Shown in pieces: positions 48,686 through 57,612 of a stretch of 64,000 nucleotides of DNA. The notes under the pieces were generated by a model. The model did no database searches. It saw only the letters and a list, made by a program, of their open reading frames with translations, and was not told the DNA's origin. The stretch spans positions 62,001 through 126,000 of the forward strand of contig JBBRCE010000008.1 of the NCBI GenBank assembly GCA_038205115.1, given 5' to 3'. Source of the DNA: JBBRCE01 sp038205115 (GTDB lineage: Bacteria; Planctomycetota; Planctomycetia; Pirellulales; JBBRCE01). Both the position numbers and the translations under genes were made by a program. How positions within the stretch are numbered: the first letter of the stretch is position 1; each line of letters starts with the position of its first letter.

Positions 48686-50629
48686 TTACTCGGCCGGTGC
48701 GACGGCCGGCTGCTGAGAGGGTTTTTGAGCCGGCTGTTCGCCGGTTTGTTCAACCGGCGTGCGGACGGCAAATGCCATCAGCGGCAATTTTTCCGCCTCC
48801 GCGGGATCCTTGGCAAACAACTGCGGATCGAGATTTTCGAATCGCGGATCGTCCAGTAGTCGTTGCGTGGTGGGATCGTCGTGAGCGTCACGCAAAGCGA
48901 TAATTAACTTCGCGCCGGAATGGTAGAGCGTATCGGTCGAATGTTCCGGATCGGTGGTGTTGCCGTAAAACGGCTGATCGAGGAAAAAGCCAACGTACAT
49001 GCCGTCGTTGCCGTCGCCGGGCGTGGCGGCCACGGGTCCGCTGATGCGCGCGGCCGTCAATCGCCGGGCCAATTGGCGTGAGCGCGCATCGGCGTAACGC
49101 CCACCTTTGACAACCGAAACCACATGCCCCAGGTTGCCGCCCGCCAGCGAACAAAACGCCACGGCCACGGCCAGCATCGTCCACCAGCGTGCGGATACTC
49201 GCGCGCCGCCAATCCATTTCATCGCCGCGGCCAACGCCAAAAAGCCCACGTAAGGCAAAACGAATAGCCAGAAATGTTTGTGTCCGCCACTGTCGCTTTT
49301 CAAACCGAACCAATTGATGGCCAGCGCTGCCGCCAAGCCAGTTGCGGTCAGCGCCAGCGGCAGAGTCTTTCGCTGGCCATTGGTGGCTGGTTCGATCAGC
49401 CAACGGATCCAACCGATTGCCGCAATGGCCAGATACGGAAAGCAATGGAAGTAATACCGTGAGGTCGGTGCATACATCGGCAAGTAAATTAGCACGTTAC
49501 ACAGCAGCGGAATGGCCGCCCAGCGCCAGGTTTGTTCGCGCAGCGTGGCCCGCCAAGGCCGCGCAAACACAAACGCCAGAATTGCGCCGGTCACGCCCAG
49601 CAGCAGAAAATCCAATAGCGCCAGCAGGCTAGGCAGGTTCCAAAGATTCGAACCAATCACCCAGGCCTGGTGTTTGGCATTGGCGGCGCTGGCCAGCGGC
49701 GACCAATACTCGTAGGCCATGTTCGAAGGATCTTCCCACCAGGTGATTCGCCCCGGTTCGGGCGGCAGCACCACTCGCGAGACCACATGCCGAAAGCGCG
49801 GCTCGGCGTTCGGCCCAACCAGCGCGTGGGCAATGGCGCCGCTGGTGCCAATCGTCGGCTTGTGGTACTTCAGCGAAATGATGCAAATCCACGGCGCGGA
49901 CGTAAGCACGGCAAACAACAGCGTCAGCATCGCGCGCTTGGCCGCGGCAGCAAAGCCGATATCGTGGATTGCAACTCGCAGCAGCGCCAACGAAAACGCA
50001 ATCATCACGCCCAGCGGCAACGCCACCGCTTTGCCCAGGTAGGCCACGCCAATCAGCACGCCGGCCAACACGCACGCACGCAGCGATTGCGACCAGTTAG
50101 GGCCAATCAGTTGGGCGACCGCCAAAAACAACAAGCCGCACATGAGAATGTCGGTGTTGATTTTAAACATGCACGAGTCGATGGCAAAAAACATCGACAT
50201 GGCCGTCAGCAGGTTCACCGGCACGCAAGGAATTGGCATCCGGCGATAGAGCGCGAAGCTGCCGAGAGTGAAGACAACGGACGAAAGGCCCAACGCCACC
50301 TGCCCGGCGGTTTCCAGGTTGGGCGTCAGGTACAACGCGGCGGCAATCAACCAACTGAGCAGCGGCGACCAATAGCCGGAGACGGCCAAATCCCACTGCG
50401 CGTGGTGATAATAGAGCCCCAAGCGCTGGTAGGCCACGCCGTCGGGATTGATGCCGTCGGTCTTATACGCGCAAACGGCAAACGCCAACGCCTGAACCAC
50501 AATCAGCAGCGTCAAGCCTTGCCAGCCGTTGAGCCAGCCGTTGAGCCAGCCATCGAGCCAGGCAGCACATGGCTTGTGATTGGCGGGTGCGGATTCGAGC
50601 GGGTTTGCAGATTCGGAATTGTTAGGCAT
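48686..50629 (-). CDS. polytopic membrane protein, GT39/ArnT-like glycosyltransferase family
   Basis: This encodes 647 residues from the ATG at 50629 (MPNNSES). About ten or more hydrophobic helices run from residue 40 to about 500 and the last 140 residues are soluble. The first periplasmic loop reads KTDGINPDGVAYQRLG, where the Asp sits where GT39/ArnT-type lipid-linked sugar transferases keep their catalytic acid. The C-terminal soluble part is charged and ends in Pro/Gln. It follows the epimerase gene by 42 bases, so it may transfer a sugar made through it. A 12-bp repeat near the start codes for WLNGWLNGW. Family is inferred from topology and the loop Asp, so moderately certain. Confidence 0.65.
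   Translation of the reverse strand: MPNNSESANPLESAPANHKPCAAWLDGWLNGWLNGWQGLTLLIVVQALAFAVCAYKTDGINPDGVAYQRLGLYYHHAQWDLAVSGYWSPLLSWLIAAALYLTPNLETAGQVALGLSSVVFTLGSFALYRRMPIPCVPVNLLTAMSMFFAIDSCMFKINTDILMCGLLFLAVAQLIGPNWSQSLRACVLAGVLIGVAYLGKAVALPLGVMIAFSLALLRVAIHDIGFAAAAKRAMLTLLFAVLTSAPWICIISLKYHKPTIGTSGAIAHALVGPNAEPRFRHVVSRVVLPPEPGRITWWEDPSNMAYEYWSPLASAANAKHQAWVIGSNLWNLPSLLALLDFLLLGVTGAILAFVFARPWRATLREQTWRWAAIPLLCNVLIYLPMYAPTSRYYFHCFPYLAIAAIGWIRWLIEPATNGQRKTLPLALTATGLAAALAINWFGLKSDSGGHKHFWLFVLPYVGFLALAAAMKWIGGARVSARWWTMLAVAVAFCSLAGGNLGHVVSVVKGGRYADARSRQLARRLTAARISGPVAATPGDGNDGMYVGFFLDQPFYGNTTDPEHSTDTLYHSGAKLIIALRDAHDDPTTQRLLDDPRFENLDPQLFAKDPAEAEKLPLMAFAVRTPVEQTGEQPAQKPSQQPAVAPAE
50521..50556 (-). 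repeat. three tandem 12-bp repeats in the membrane protein gene
   Basis: GCCAGCCGTTGA occurs twice (50521-50532, 50533-50544), followed by a variant GCCAGCCATCGA (50545-50556). In the coding sense it gives the repeating WLNG/WLDG just before the first membrane helix. Confidence 0.7.
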
Positions 50630-50671
50630 CAAGCAACCAATTGGCGTCCGCACCAGCGACCGCCCTCGCGA

Positions 50672-51664
50672 CTAGTAGGAATGCGAAGGGATGCCGGCTT
50701 TGATTTGATCGTAAATCCAAGCGTACGTTTTTTCCAACCCGGCGCGAAGCTTGATTCCCGGCGCCCAATCGAGCGTTTCTTTGATCATGGTGTTGTCGCT
50801 GTTGCGGCCGTTCACGCCCTTGGGCGCTGCCAGGTTGTAGCTGCGATTGAGCTTAAGACCGGCAATGTCTTCGACGATGTCAACCAAACCGTTGATCGTC
50901 ACGACTTCATCGCTGCCGAGATTCAACGGCTCGACCACGTCGTGATCCATGATCATTTGAATGCCTTTGAGGCAGTCGTCAATGAACATGAAGCTGCGCG
51001 TTTGCTTGCCGTCGCCCCAGATTTCAATTTCGTGTTGGCCGGAGAGCTTGGCTTGAATGACCTTGCGGCAAATGGCGGCCGGCGCTTTTTCGCGACCGCC
51101 GTCCCAGGTGCCTTGCGGGCCATACACGTTGTGGAAGCGAGCAATTCGGGTCGGCAATTTGAAGTCTTCGCGAAAGTGCCGGCACATTCGCTCGCTGAAC
51201 AGTTTTTCCCAGCCGTAGCCATCCTCGGGCTGCGCGGGATACGCGTCGGCTTCCTTGAGCGGAATCACGTCTTCGCTCTTTTGCTTATCGGCCGCGTACA
51301 CGCAGGCCGACGACGCATAAAAATAGCGTTTCACGCCCAACTTGCGGGCAGACATCAGCATGTGCGTGTTGATCAACACCGAGATCATGCACAGCGCGCG
51401 GTTGTTCTCGATGAAGCCCATGCCGCCCATATCGCAGGCCAGGTTGAAGACCTGCGCCGCGCCGGTTAGCGATTGATCGCAGGCGTCGGCCAATTGCAAA
51501 TCCAAGTGCAGGTTTTCCGACTGCGGATGTAACTGCCACCACTCAGACAGCGGCTTGCGATCCACCGCGCGCACACGTTGATGACCGTTACGTAGCAGTT
51601 CTCCCACCAGATGCCCACCGATGAATCCGCCAGCGCCGGCGACCACAATTAAATCGTTTTTCAT
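50672..51664 (-). CDS. GDP-mannose 3,5-epimerase homologue (plant GME-like SDR)
   Basis: This 330-residue extended SDR protein has a Rossmann GAGGFIGGHL loop. Characteristic GME stretches are NLACDMGGMGFIENN, RYFYASSACVYA (catalytic Cys in SSAC), the Tyr-x3-Lys pair in DGYGWEKLF, RFHNVYGPQGTWDGGREKA with the second catalytic Lys, and FMFIDDCLKG. These follow the plant enzyme that makes GDP-L-galactose and GDP-L-gulose from GDP-mannose. The length is about 40 residues shorter than the plant protein at the ends. It precedes the GT39-like gene by 42 bases, which suggests a surface glycan use. Substrate GDP-mannose is inferred from motif conservation. Confidence 0.85.
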   Translation of the reverse strand: MKNDLIVVAGAGGFIGGHLVGELLRNGHQRVRAVDRKPLSEWWQLHPQSENLHLDLQLADACDQSLTGAAQVFNLACDMGGMGFIENNRALCMISVLINTHMLMSARKLGVKRYFYASSACVYAADKQKSEDVIPLKEADAYPAQPEDGYGWEKLFSERMCRHFREDFKLPTRIARFHNVYGPQGTWDGGREKAPAAICRKVIQAKLSGQHEIEIWGDGKQTRSFMFIDDCLKGIQMIMDHDVVEPLNLGSDEVVTINGLVDIVEDIAGLKLNRSYNLAAPKGVNGRNSDNTMIKETLDWAPGIKLRAGLEKTYAWIYDQIKAGIPSHSY

Positions 51665-51858
51665 GTTCTACAGACCGAAAAAAGTGACCGGCCACAGGCC
51701 GTGGGGTGTGCGACGCGAAGCAGATCAGTGATCGCGTGAATTGCAGTGAATTGTCACCACGAAGTCCAGTCTAGTTGAGACCGAACCGCGCTTCAATCAA
51801 CTCGCGGGGCGCTAAAATCGGCAAAGTTTCGCGCGGCACCGTACGTTCGTGACGATCG

Positions 51859-53184
51859 TCACAACCGGCCCGCTTTGACTTCCAAAACCGACGCTCGCCA
51901 ACGCTGTTCGCCGGGGCAGTCAACCTGCACACGTTCGATCATCGCACCGAGGCTCGATAGTTTTTCTTCCAGCCGCTGATAACCGCGATCCAAGTGATGG
52001 GGGCGACGAATTTCGGACTGACCCACGGCGGACAGGCCGGCCAGCACCAGCGCGGCGCTAGCGCGGAGATCAGTTGCCTGCACTGTTGCGCCGCGCAACT
52101 CCGCGACGCCGGTCACTCGGCAGGTGCCGCGTTGCCGCTCGATTCTTGCGCCCAACTTAGCCAGTTGTCGCGCGTGCGCCCAACGCTGTGTAAACACGCG
52201 ATCAGCAATCACGCTCCGGCCCTGGGCCGCGCTCATCAGTGCCAGCCACTGGGCTTGCAGATCGGTCGGAAAACCCGGAAACGGTTCCGCGACTAAATCA
52301 ACCGCGCGCGGACGGGCCGCCATGCGCAGCGAGATGCTCGACTCGCTGCTTTCGATCTGCGCACCCGTTTGCCGCAAGGCTGACAACACGCATTCCAGCA
52401 AATCTGGCGAAATGCCGTGGACGGTGACTTCGCCTTCGGTAATTGCCCCGGCCATCAGCAGCGTGGCGGCTTCGATGCGATCAGGAATGATACGATGCGT
52501 CGCGCCTTGCAGATGAGTGACGCCTTCGATGCTGATTGCGGAGGTTCCGAGCCCACAAATCTTGGCGCCCATCCGCTGCAAGAATTCGCCCAGGTCGACG
52601 ATCTCGGGTTCACGGGCGGCGTTGAGCAGCACGCTGCGGCCCGTCGCCAAGACGGCGGCCGTCAGGACGTTGGCCGTGCCGGTCACCGTGGGACCGTGCG
52701 GCCCAAGCAGATCAATCGTGGCGCCGCGCAATCGGCTGGCCGTTGCAATCACATGGTCGCCGCAAATGGAAATCTCGGCACCCAGCGCCTGCAGCCCTCG
52801 CAAATGCACATCAATCGGGCGCGGCCCAATCAAACATCCGCCGGGCAGCGGCACTACGGCACGGCCACGCCGGGCCAGCAGCGGGCCCAGCACGCAAAAG
52901 CTGGCGCGCATGCGGCGGACAAGGTTGCGGGGCGCGCGGGTCGGACGTGCGTCAACGATTCGCGTCGCCACTTGCCCATCGGACTGCCGCCGAACGTCCA
53001 CGCCCAACGCGCCGAGCAACTGCGCCATGGTGCGCACGTCGGTCAGTTCGGGCAAATCAGCCAGCAGGCAATCGCCGCCGGCCAACAGCGTGGCGGCAAG
53101 AATTGGCAGCGCCGCGTTTTTGGCACCACTGACCGGCACGCTGCCGGCAAGACGACGTCCACCAGTAATTCGCAAGACATCCAT
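51859..53184 (-). CDS. murA: UDP-N-acetylglucosamine 1-carboxyvinyltransferase
   Basis: This encodes 441 residues from the ATG at 53184 (MDVLRITGGRRL), which aligns with the family; the open frame reaches 53439. The enzyme adds enolpyruvate to UDP-GlcNAc, the first step of peptidoglycan synthesis. Visible landmarks are GAKNAALP with K22 and N23, MRASFCVLGPLLARRG, the catalytic Cys C117 in LPGGCLIGPRPID (the fosfomycin target), GPTVTGTANVL, and FPGFPTDLQAQW. Some Pirellulales lack peptidoglycan genes in places, so its presence is informative. It is divergent from a TetR regulator with about 240 bases between starts, and a TetR-like dyad lies in that space. Confidence 0.93.
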   Translation of the reverse strand: MDVLRITGGRRLAGSVPVSGAKNAALPILAATLLAGGDCLLADLPELTDVRTMAQLLGALGVDVRRQSDGQVATRIVDARPTRAPRNLVRRMRASFCVLGPLLARRGRAVVPLPGGCLIGPRPIDVHLRGLQALGAEISICGDHVIATASRLRGATIDLLGPHGPTVTGTANVLTAAVLATGRSVLLNAAREPEIVDLGEFLQRMGAKICGLGTSAISIEGVTHLQGATHRIIPDRIEAATLLMAGAITEGEVTVHGISPDLLECVLSALRQTGAQIESSESSISLRMAARPRAVDLVAEPFPGFPTDLQAQWLALMSAAQGRSVIADRVFTQRWAHARQLAKLGARIERQRGTCRVTGVAELRGATVQATDLRASAALVLAGLSAVGQSEIRRPHHLDRGYQRLEEKLSSLGAMIERVQVDCPGEQRWRASVLEVKAGRL

Positions 53185-53333
53185 GCCGTGACTCGACGGA
53201 GATACGCAGCGCCCGGAAATTCCCGTCGCGCATTTTCGCAGGTTCCGCGACGGACGTCGATGCCAGCGGTGCGTGGGCGGCAATTTCGAAAATGTTCCAT
53301 TCCGTACGCCCGCGACAGCCAGCCAGCGATTAA

Positions 53334-53352
53334 AATACGTCCGGTCAGTATT
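53334..53352. promoter_or_regulatory. possible TetR operator
   Basis: The 19-base sequence AATACGTCCGGTCAGTATT has AATAC/GTATT outer arms and a CCGGTC core like many TetR-family boxes. It lies between the divergent murA and TetR starts, 73 bases before the TetR ATG. The symmetry is imperfect, so tentative. Confidence 0.4.
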
Positions 53353-53425
53353 CTTGCCGCATGGTTTGTCGGTCGTGCCGCGCGTACCGTTGCTGAATTT
53401 TCCGCGAGATTGGAAGCCCTCGTTG

Positions 53426-54001
53426 ATGCGAACTGCCACGCCAGGATTGCGCGAGCGAATTGCCGACGCGGCCGGCCAACTGTTTGCCGTGCAGCGATTT
53501 CACGAGGTGCGGATGGACGACATCGCCACCGAAGCGGGCGTCAGCAAAGGCACGCTCTATCGCTATTTTGCCGATAAAGAAGACTTATACTTCGGCTTGG
53601 TGGCCAGCGGCACCGAGCAGTTATTGGAACAATTCGAACGGGCCGTCGATCCGGCGCTCGATCCGCGTACGAATTTGTGTCGCATCGTCGAGGCGATGAT
53701 CGGCTTCTTCGACCGGCGTAGCTATTTCTTCGATCTGCTGCAGCGCGTGGAATCGATGAACACCGGCGACCGGGAATTTCCCTGGATCAAAACCCGCCAG
53801 CAAATGCTCGATTTTGTCAGTGGATGCGTGGCGGCCTGCAATCCGGCCGCTAGCAACACGCCCAACGGCGATCCCCGGTTCTACAGCTTACTGCTGCTGG
53901 GCGCGGTGCGAGCCATCATTCGATTCGGCCAACGACCGCGGTCGGAAAAACTGTCGGCGGCCATCGTCGACACCTTCTTGCTGGGCCTGATGCCGCGCTG
54001 A
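53426..54001 (+). CDS. TetR/AcrR family transcriptional regulator
   Basis: This encodes 191 residues from the ATG at 53426 (MRTATPGLRERI). The helix-turn-helix is typical (about 8-55: IADAAGQLFAVQRFHEVRMD, then DIATEAGVSKGTLYRYFADK). The C-terminal domain (60-190) is helical, as in ligand-binding TetR domains, with no specific family evident. The ATG was chosen over the longer frame to 53273 because the DNA-binding domain begins normally here. It is divergent from murA and shares a control region that contains a TetR-like dyad. It may regulate itself, murA or a distant gene; none is proven. Confidence 0.85.
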   Translation: MRTATPGLRERIADAAGQLFAVQRFHEVRMDDIATEAGVSKGTLYRYFADKEDLYFGLVASGTEQLLEQFERAVDPALDPRTNLCRIVEAMIGFFDRRSYFFDLLQRVESMNTGDREFPWIKTRQQMLDFVSGCVAACNPAASNTPNGDPRFYSLLLLGAVRAIIRFGQRPRSEKLSAAIVDTFLLGLMPR

Positions 54002-54141
54002 TCGTGCGGCCGGTCGAATGCCAGCAGACGATGGGCGGAATATTTCCACTAATCGTTACAGTCGGCAGTGTTTTTGGTCGATTCAAGGGGCACGACAACC
54101 ATGTGTTGCCAATTTTCTGCTTGCATAGATGGGCCGGATTG

Positions 54142-54921
54142 ATGTGGTGTTCTCATTGCCGACAAGATGTGCCTGGAGTTGCCGCTGGTCAGGGGCAAAT
54201 TCGCTGCGCGCAGTGCGGTAAGCACAACAGTTCTCGGCCACCAGCGGCTTCCAAGGCCGACGACGATCTCGCGGCCTCGGCCGTGAGCGACTTGGATCTC
54301 GCCGCAAAAAAATCGTCGCTGCCGCCAGGCGATCTGCTGGACGACTGGGCGATGGACGACGACCTGCTGCAGATTCGCCGGTTGGTAACGCATCACAAAC
54401 AATCCGCCACGAATGTGCCAGCGCCAAATTTTCTTCCGCTGCCTGTGGCCATGCAGGGCTACGGCGCGGCAACGGTTAACACCGCTGCGGATTATCGGAA
54501 CGAAGAACCAGCGTCCACCAAGCGGCGCGGTTCGCGACTCGGCTGGTGCTTGCTGGCGATTGGCCTGATGGCCTTTGCCTGCGGCGGCGTGCTGCTGGGC
54601 TGGTCGCTGGTGCAAAGCCGCAACGATCTCTGGACGCTCGGCATGCCAATCATGCTCGGCGGACAGTTTGGACTGTTAATCGGCCTGATTCTGCAATTCG
54701 ATTATCTCTGGCAGAACAATCGCCAGACGTCCGACGAATTGCACCGCGTGGATCAGCGCTTGCACGACTTGAATCACAGCACCACGCTGCTCGGCACCAC
54801 GCACAGTTCCGCCGCACAAGCGTTTTACGGTCATCTGGCCGAAGGCGCCAATCCGCAACTGCTGTTGGCCGATCTGAAAAGCCAGATCGATCTGTTGGCC
54901 GTCAAAATGTCTCGCCGCTAA
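54142..54921 (+). CDS. zinc-ribbon membrane protein of unknown function
   Basis: This encodes 259 residues from the ATG at 54142 (MWCSHCRQDVPG). An N-terminal four-Cys ribbon (CSHC ... CAQC, 3-28) comes first. An acidic and Gln/His-rich linker follows (about 30-130). Two hydrophobic helices come next (about 140-165 LLAIGLMAFACGGVLLGWSL and 175-195 LGGQFGLLIGLIL). A final helical coiled-coil-like region (200-259) reads ELHRVDQRLHDLNHSTTLL. No family recognised. It resembles planctomycete proteins that place a zinc ribbon before a two-helix membrane anchor. It lies 140 bases after the TetR gene and ends 14 bases from the convergent SDR gene. Confidence 0.72.
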   Translation: MWCSHCRQDVPGVAAGQGQIRCAQCGKHNSSRPPAASKADDDLAASAVSDLDLAAKKSSLPPGDLLDDWAMDDDLLQIRRLVTHHKQSATNVPAPNFLPLPVAMQGYGAATVNTAADYRNEEPASTKRRGSRLGWCLLAIGLMAFACGGVLLGWSLVQSRNDLWTLGMPIMLGGQFGLLIGLILQFDYLWQNNRQTSDELHRVDQRLHDLNHSTTLLGTTHSSAAQAFYGHLAEGANPQLLLADLKSQIDLLAVKMSRR

Positions 54922-54935
54922 ACGCGTCGCAACGT

Positions 54936-55799
54936 TCAACCGCGCAGGATGGCGGCCAGCCCTTCGATGTACGAAGGGTAATTGAACGCGTAGGCGATTT
55001 CCGCTTGCAGCCGCGCGGTGGAGATGCGTTTATCGGCCTGTGCGCGAATGGCTTGAGGGCTATCGGCCGGCGGCGTGCTGTAAATTGGCGCTGGCGCGCC
55101 GCTGAGCCGCGCCAGCTCGTTGTAATACTCGCTGCGAATCACCGGATGCCCATCAGCCACCAGGTAAGTTCGCGGCGGTTGCGCCGCAGCAAGCGCGGCC
55201 AGCACAATGCCGGCCGCATCGTCCCCGTGAATCAAATTGAGATATCCATCGGCGATGGCGGGAATCGGTTTGCCCGCCAGCAGATCGGCCTGTCGCGGAA
55301 TTCTGCCGGGGCCGTAGATGCCGGCCATCCGCAGCACGAAGCTCCGCGTGGCCAGCGGATGGTCAGCCAACAACTGCTCGGCCGCCAGACAGGCACGGCC
55401 GCCATCGCGACGCGGATGGCAGGGCGAATCTTCATCGACCCACTGTCCATCGTCTTGGCTGTAAACGCCGGTCGAACTGATGTAAACCAATCGACCATCG
55501 GCCGTGAGCCGAGTATGGTTCAACGCATTGCCCAGCCCGCCAACGTACACATCGTGAATCGATTGCGGCGTGCGACGATCAAAGCCGACAGCAAACAGCA
55601 GCGTGTCGGCGATTGGTAAATCGCTGAGCGATTCTGGTCGCGTTACGTCGGCCACAATTGGTTGCCAGCCGCGCGCGGCAAACTCACGTGCCTTGGCCAC
55701 CGAGCGCGTGACGACAAAGATTTGATCGCCAGCCGCCGACCAACGTTCTGCCACGCGGTGGCCAAGATAGCCGCAGCCAAAAATCAAACGGGTTGCCAC
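54936..55799 (-). CDS. atypical SDR / NAD-dependent epimerase family protein (YeeZ-like)
   Basis: This encodes 287 residues, starting at a GTG (55799). The Rossmann loop is GCGYLGHRVAERW near the N-terminus, followed by RSVAKAREFAARGW. VYISSTGVYSQDDGQWVDED has the SS-G-Y pattern of extended SDR proteins, but the usual Tyr-x3-Lys is not obvious, so it is an atypical member. LRMAGIYGPGRIP and YLNLIHGDDAAGI match the nucleoside-sugar epimerase-type family. The function is unknown; YeeZ-like proteins are uncharacterised. It is convergent with the zinc-ribbon gene (14-base gap) and divergent from the next small gene. Confidence 0.8.
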   Translation of the reverse strand: MATRLIFGCGYLGHRVAERWSAAGDQIFVVTRSVAKAREFAARGWQPIVADVTRPESLSDLPIADTLLFAVGFDRRTPQSIHDVYVGGLGNALNHTRLTADGRLVYISSTGVYSQDDGQWVDEDSPCHPRRDGGRACLAAEQLLADHPLATRSFVLRMAGIYGPGRIPRQADLLAGKPIPAIADGYLNLIHGDDAAGIVLAALAAAQPPRTYLVADGHPVIRSEYYNELARLSGAPAPIYSTPPADSPQAIRAQADKRISTARLQAEIAYAFNYPSYIEGLAAILRG

Positions 55800-55898
55800 A
55801 AGCGTCGGTTCCTAGTCTTTTCTTTGGCGAGTCGCCCGTACATAATCGAAGTGACGACGCGCGTTTCCCATCGGCGGCCCCAACAAGGAAACAGCATT

Positions 55899-56312
55899 AT
55901 GCTCAATCGATTCAGCGAAAGCGAACTGGAAGCCTATTTGGACGAAGCACTGCCTGCGGCGACCATGGCTTCGATCGAAGAAGGTCTGCGCCACGATCGA
56001 CAACTTGTCGAGCGGTTGATTGCCATCAATGGCCGACGCGATGCCGGCGTCCACTCGCTGGGCGAAGTCTGGCGACGGCACCGCATCAGTTGTCCCAATC
56101 GCCAGCAGTTGGGCTCGTTCCTGCTCAACGCCTTGCCGCCGGAACAGACTGAGTTTATCCGTTGGCACATCGACGTGGCCGGTTGCCGCGTCTGCCAGGC
56201 AAATCTCGACGACCTCACGCAACAACAGCAAGCCGAACAAGCTGTCGACTCCGATCAGCGCCGCAAAAAGTATTTTCAATCGAGCGCCGGGCTGCTCAAG
56301 CCGCAACAATAG
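55899..56312 (+). CDS. small zinc-finger/anti-sigma-like protein
   Basis: This encodes 137 residues from the ATG at 55899, with AAGGA about ten bases upstream (the longer frame from 55662 overlaps the SDR gene). The N-terminus (FSESELEAYLDEALPAATM) and the FIRWHIDVAGCRVCQANLDD segment resemble the zinc-finger part of anti-sigma factors (H-x3-C-x2-C), but no membrane helix follows. A C-terminal Gln-rich coil (LTQQQQAEQAVDSDQRRKKY) ends the protein. Similar proteins occur in planctomycetes; the function is unknown and no sigma-factor gene is adjacent. Confidence 0.65.
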   Translation: MLNRFSESELEAYLDEALPAATMASIEEGLRHDRQLVERLIAINGRRDAGVHSLGEVWRRHRISCPNRQQLGSFLLNALPPEQTEFIRWHIDVAGCRVCQANLDDLTQQQQAEQAVDSDQRRKKYFQSSAGLLKPQQ

Positions 56313-56364
56313 CTGGCGCACGCATCACGGGAGCCGTTTCTGCGATGCTCGGCGGCAACGCGTA

Positions 56365-57612
56365 TCAGTTGGCCGCGGCCGCTTTCATCGCGTCGAGATT
56401 GACAAACACCTGATCGACATCGTCATCGAACAGATCGCCAATCAGCAGGTCGGTCAGCTTGCCCTTGAGATCGGGATGCTGTTTGACGAAGCGTCCAAAA
56501 CTGAAACCGTTGTAGTATTCCATCACCAGTCTCCGCATCCGCTCCATGCCGTGGCGAAACTCGGGGCCCCAGGTTCCCAGCGCGGCGGCGCTGGTATCGC
56601 CGGTTTGTAGCGCGGCCGCCACGGCGTCGGCCGCCAGTTGGCCGGACTTCAACGCCAACAGTACGCCGGAAGAATACAGCGGATCTAAAAAACCAAACGC
56701 ATCACCAATCAGCACCCAGCCATCGCCGGCAACCTGGCTGGCTTTGTACGAATATTCTTTTTGGGCGTAAAAAGGCGCCGCTTGCTTGGCACCGGCAATC
56801 CGCTGCTTAACCGCAGGGCATTTGTCGACTTCTTGCTGATAAATTTCGGCATGTTCGCCGCGCGATTTTTCGAACAGCGTATCGAAATCGGCGACAACGC
56901 CCACGCTGATGATGTTGTTGTGCAGTGGGATGTACCAGAACCAGCCCTGTTTGCCTTGCGTGGACAGCACCATCGTGGCACCTTCGTCGCGGCCGCTGTC
57001 GCGATAGGCCCCTTCCCAGTATGTCCACAGCGCGCCTTTGCGCAACTCCGGGTCGTTGATCTTGAGTTGCAGGCGGTTCTGAATCATCGAACTTTGGCCA
57101 CTGGCGTCAACAACCACGTCGGCCATGATGTTGCGATGCGTGCCGTTATCTGCTTGGACTTTGACGCCCACAGCACGGCTGCCTTCGAACAACACTTCCA
57201 GCACGCGAACGCCTTCATACACACTGGCACCTTGCTCGCGCGCGTTGTCGATCATCATCTTATCGAACTCGCTGCGCACCACTTGCCAAGTCTGCGAACA
57301 TTCGTGCGGTTTGTTGTCGTAAAAATAAAACGGTTCCGAGAGCCGTCCACTCGCACCGACGAACTGCACGCTGTGCTTTTTCACAAATCCACTCTGCCGG
57401 AGCTTCGGCAGCATCTTCAGCCGCTCCAGCACCCAGTAGGTTTCCGGAATCAACGATTCGCCAATGTGAAACCGCGGAAAATGCTCGCGTTCCAGCAACT
57501 GCACATCGCAGCCTTGCTGGGCCATCAGCGTGCTACACGTTGAACCAGCGGGCCCACCGCCAATCACAAGAACCTGGCAGCGATCTCGGGGCGAAGTGGC
57601 AGAAGAACTCAT
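56365..57612 (-). CDS. flavin-dependent halogenase-like / FAD oxidoreductase
   Basis: This 415-residue protein has the FAD loop VIGGGPAGSTCSTLMAQQG at the N-terminus. It then shows FPRFHIGESLIPETYWVLE, GFVKKHSVQFVG (with a Lys where CmlS-type halogenases have theirs), VVDASGQSS, GWFWYIPL (the W-x-W-x-I-P halogenase signature) and GWVLIGDAFGFLDPLYSSG. These place it in the tryptophan/phenolic halogenase-related branch of the p-hydroxybenzoate hydroxylase fold. It ends in a C-terminal region (about 350-415) unlike the usual one. Many environmental members have unproven halogenation, so oxidation or saturation of a lipid is also possible. No biosynthetic cluster surrounds it. Confidence 0.82.
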   Translation of the reverse strand: MSSSATSPRDRCQVLVIGGGPAGSTCSTLMAQQGCDVQLLEREHFPRFHIGESLIPETYWVLERLKMLPKLRQSGFVKKHSVQFVGASGRLSEPFYFYDNKPHECSQTWQVVRSEFDKMMIDNAREQGASVYEGVRVLEVLFEGSRAVGVKVQADNGTHRNIMADVVVDASGQSSMIQNRLQLKINDPELRKGALWTYWEGAYRDSGRDEGATMVLSTQGKQGWFWYIPLHNNIISVGVVADFDTLFEKSRGEHAEIYQQEVDKCPAVKQRIAGAKQAAPFYAQKEYSYKASQVAGDGWVLIGDAFGFLDPLYSSGVLLALKSGQLAADAVAAALQTGDTSAAALGTWGPEFRHGMERMRRLVMEYYNGFSFGRFVKQHPDLKGKLTDLLIGDLFDDDVDQVFVNLDAMKAAAAN

